Assembly (NCBI GenBank): GCA_938023895.1
Contig: CALJDH010000074.1
Location: 1-6,104 of the forward strand
Direction: 5' to 3'
DNA from: an uncultured Aliiroseovarius sp.
Lineage (GTDB): Bacteria; Pseudomonadota; Alphaproteobacteria; Rhodobacterales; Rhodobacteraceae
Length of the DNA: 6,104 nt
The translations under genes were made by a program, and so were the position numbers. A model generated the notes under the pieces. It made no database searches. It saw only the letters and a program-made list of their open reading frames with translations, and was not told the DNA's origin. This document shows positions 4,370-6,104 of the stretch, piece after piece (within the stretch, counting starts at the first letter, position 1; each line of letters begins with the position of its first letter).

Positions 4370-5848
4370 ATGGCAGCACCTGTTGAGACATTCTTTCTGG
4401 ACCCCGACGCCCAAGGCACGCTTCAAGCGCAGATCCAACAGATGATTGCCGAAGCAATCCTGTCCGGGCGCCTGCCCCGCGGCGAAAAACTGCCCTCGAC
4501 CCGCAAGCTATCAACCCATCTTGGAGTCAGCCGGATCACCGTGACGCTTGCCTATACTGAACTTCAGGCGAACGATTACCTGTCCTCCAAGGGGCGATCT
4601 GGCTTCTATGTCTCGGAAAACGCGCCGGAACCGCCCAGCTTCCAGCCTCGCGCCCGCGGCGAGGATAAGGTCGACTGGCATCGCGCCATCGGCAATCATT
4701 TCACCGGTGGCAGCACACCCCAAAAACCGCAGAACTGGCGGCAACAGAAATATCCCTTCAATTATGGTCAAGCCGATCCCAAGCTGTTTGACCACAACGC
4801 ATGGCGTCTTTGCGCCCTCCGCGCGCTTGGTCACAAGGACCACGAAGTGATGATGGGCGACTACTATGATCAGGATGATCCGCAACTGATCGAATTCATT
4901 GCCCGCCACATTCTTCCGCGTCGCGGCATTCTGGCCCGTCCCGAAGAAATCCTGATCACGTTGGGCGCGCAGAACGCGCTGTGGATGGCTGCGCAAATCC
5001 TGCTAACCCAGCGCCGCACCGCTGCGATTGAAGACCCGTGCTATTACTCACTCCGCGACGTGCTGACCCAAAGTCGCTGCCATCTGGTTGATATCCCTGT
5101 CGACCGCGACGGCCTACCGCCCGAGGCACTACCTGACGGCACCGATGTCATCTTCACGACGCCCAGCCACCACAGCCCGACCACCGCCACTATGCCGATC
5201 GAACGGCGCAAGGCGCTGTTGGCCCGCGCCAAGGAACTGGACGCGGTAATCGTGGAAGATGATTATGATTTCGAGATGTCGTTTCTGAAGCCCCCCTCGC
5301 CCGCGTTGAAATCCTTGGACCGCGAAGGGCGGGTGATCTATGTGGGCAGTTTCTCGAAATCGTTATTTCCAGGGCTACGCCTTGGTTACATGGTCGGGTC
5401 CGAGCCCTTCATCCGCGAAGCTCGTGCGCTTCGGTCTGCCGTGCTGCGCCATCCGCCCGGCCTGATCCAACGCACCGTCGCCTATTTCTTGTCCTTGGGC
5501 CATTACGACGCTTTGATACGCCGTATGGGAGGAGCCTATCAGGAACGACGCGAAGTCATGAATCAAGCCATCGAAGATACGGGGCTAAGCATAGCAGGAC
5601 GCGGTGTTTTTGGAGGATCAGCCTTCTGGATGCGTGCGCCGGAAGGGGTGAATATGGGTCAACTGGCGGGATCTCTTAACGCCAAGGGCGTCTTGATCGA
5701 ACCCGGCACACCATTCTTCCGCGGTCCAAATCAGCCCACCAACTTCTATCGGATCGCCTATAGCTCGATTCCGGCTACACGCATCACCGAAGGGATTTCC
5801 CTTATCGCGGATGAAATTTCAGCCGCTGTAAAATCTGGCACCAGATAG
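4370..5848 (+). CDS. tauR: TauR, MocR-type (GntR/aminotransferase fusion) regulator of taurine genes
   Basis: The protein has 492 residues, the normal MocR length. A GntR winged helix (about 15-82) contains G-R-L-P-R-G-E-K-L-P-S-T-R-K-L and L-G-V-S-R-I-T-V. After a linker (about 83-125), a fold-type-I aminotransferase-like domain follows to the end. PLP-site residues are intact: Asp297 and Tyr299 in E-D-D-Y-D, and Lys330 in S-F-S-K-S-L-F-P-G-L-R-L-G-Y. The Asp-to-Lys spacing is 33, as I recall for GabR. T-P-S-H-H-S-P-T (264-271) replaces the more usual T-P-S-H-Q-F-P-T. R-I-A-Y (461-464) supplies the carboxylate-type arginine. In R. capsulatus TauR activates taurine-utilisation genes; taurine binding the PLP domain is the likely signal. 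AAGG (4359-4362) lies seven bases before the ATG. The gene name rests on domain type plus its position next to xsc and near tpa. Confidence 0.92.
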   Translation: MAAPVETFFLDPDAQGTLQAQIQQMIAEAILSGRLPRGEKLPSTRKLSTHLGVSRITVTLAYTELQANDYLSSKGRSGFYVSENAPEPPSFQPRARGEDKVDWHRAIGNHFTGGSTPQKPQNWRQQKYPFNYGQADPKLFDHNAWRLCALRALGHKDHEVMMGDYYDQDDPQLIEFIARHILPRRGILARPEEILITLGAQNALWMAAQILLTQRRTAAIEDPCYYSLRDVLTQSRCHLVDIPVDRDGLPPEALPDGTDVIFTTPSHHSPTTATMPIERRKALLARAKELDAVIVEDDYDFEMSFLKPPSPALKSLDREGRVIYVGSFSKSLFPGLRLGYMVGSEPFIREARALRSAVLRHPPGLIQRTVAYFLSLGHYDALIRRMGGAYQERREVMNQAIEDTGLSIAGRGVFGGSAFWMRAPEGVNMGQLAGSLNAKGVLIEPGTPFFRGPNQPTNFYRIAYSSIPATRITEGISLIADEISAAVKSGTR

Positions 5849-5857
5849 CCGAGATAA

Positions 5858-5867
5858 CTGGCCCTAT
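5858..5867 (+). promoter_or_regulatory. Single CTGGCCCTAT element upstream of xsc, probable TauR site
   Basis: This ten-base element is identical to 1730-1739 in the tpa pair. It sits just past the tauR stop codon and about 100 bases before the xsc ATG, immediately before a weak -35-like GAGACA (5869-5874). A clear partner repeat at 22 bp is lacking. CTGGCACCAG at 5835 (23 bp upstream, inside the tauR coding end) and CGCTGCCTAA at 5881 are only partial matches. It suggests that xsc has its own TauR-responsive promoter. Confidence 0.45.
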
Positions 5868-5877
5868 AGAGACAGGG

Positions 5878-5920
5878 GTCCGCTGCCTAAAAATGATCTA
5901 GGAAAACTGCTTGGGCGGAC
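5878..5920 (+). repeat. Nested inverted repeats in the xsc leader
   Basis: GTCCGC (5878-5883) and GCGGAC (5915-5920) are perfect inverted repeats. Inside them, CCTA (5886-5889) and TAGG (5899-5902) form a second small stem with a 9-base loop. No T-run follows, so it is not a standard terminator. It might be a leader RNA fold or an operator, and chance cannot be excluded. Confidence 0.3.
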
Positions 5921-5966
5921 GAAGTGAACGCGTCGCCCTACCACCATTTCAAGGGAGAGCGTCACA

Positions 5967-6104
5967 ATGAAGATGACCACGGAAGAAGCGTTTGTAAAAG
6001 TGCTTCAGATGCATGGGATTGAGCATGCGTTTGGTATTATCGGGTCGGCGATGATGCCGATTTCGGACATTTTCCCGGATGCGGGGATCACCTTCTGGGA
6101 CTGT
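5967..6104 (+). CDS. xsc: Sulfoacetaldehyde acetyltransferase, N-terminal fragment (runs off right edge)
   Basis: The first 46 residues are present, beginning MKMTTEEAFVKVLQMHGIEH. The following A-F-G-I-I-G-S-A-M-M-P-I-S-D segment is the start of the thiamine-diphosphate-binding (Pyr-type) domain of the acetolactate-synthase superfamily, in the specific form seen in Xsc. The A-F-G-I-I-G-S-A-M-M block and the G-I-T-F-W-D-C end set it apart from ordinary acetolactate synthases. The cytoplasmic, ThDP- and magnesium-dependent enzyme converts sulfoacetaldehyde and phosphate to acetyl phosphate and sulfite. A good ribosome-binding site, AAGGGAG (5951-5957), is nine bases before the ATG. The 118-base gap after tauR carries a TauR-like element and a possible folded leader, so it may be transcribed both with tauR and separately. 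About nine tenths of the protein lies outside the window. Confidence 0.92.
   Translation, partial: MKMTTEEAFVKVLQMHGIEHAFGIIGSAMMPISDIFPDAGITFWDC

Overview
This window looks like chromosomal DNA from a marine or soil alphaproteobacterium of the Rhodobacteraceae (Roseobacter/Rhodobacter group). The evidence is the coding bias toward G/C in third positions, the gene content, the alphaproteobacterial-type LexA box, and the gene order tpa ... tauR, xsc, which is characteristic of taurine dissimilation in that family. No mobile element, tRNA, rRNA or CRISPR array is visible. The longest stretch without a gene is 1595-1832 (238 bp), and it holds a divergent regulatory region.

Left part (1-1594). 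The 5' end of a leftward cytochrome P450 gene runs off the left edge. Divergent from it is a class-I glutamine amidotransferase gene (230-940), and the AT-rich spacer between them carries facing promoter-like elements. The amidotransferase gene ends 3 bp from the end of a convergent, leftward GntR/FCD-family regulator (944-1594).

Central and right part (1595-6104). This is a taurine-degradation module. Tpa (1833-3230) transfers the amino group of taurine to pyruvate, giving sulfoacetaldehyde and alanine. TauR (4370-5848) is a MocR-type regulator with a GntR winged helix fused to an aminotransferase-like PLP domain. Xsc (5967 onward, cut by the right edge) splits sulfoacetaldehyde with phosphate into acetyl phosphate and sulfite. 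In Rhodobacter capsulatus the order is tpa-tauR-xsc. Here a strong terminator follows tpa, and two unrelated genes lie between tpa and tauR: a RimJ/RimL-like GNAT acetyltransferase (3330-3920) and a 100-residue basic protein made of two tandem copies of one motif (4013-4315).

Regulation. CTGGAC-like elements occur as pairs spaced exactly 22 bp (about two helical turns) upstream of tpa (+ strand) and upstream of tauR (- strand). One 10-base element from the tpa pair recurs exactly upstream of xsc. This suggests TauR controls three separate promoters, consistent with the split gene order. A second motif of about 18 bp, CCA(C)GATTKCGCCCCAAYT, is shared by the tpa and tauR upstream regions. The small repeat protein has a perfect GTTC-N7-GTTC LexA box over its promoter, so an apparent DNA-damage-response gene sits inside the taurine locus. 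These regulatory readings come from sequence pattern alone. The enzyme identities are firm from their motifs.
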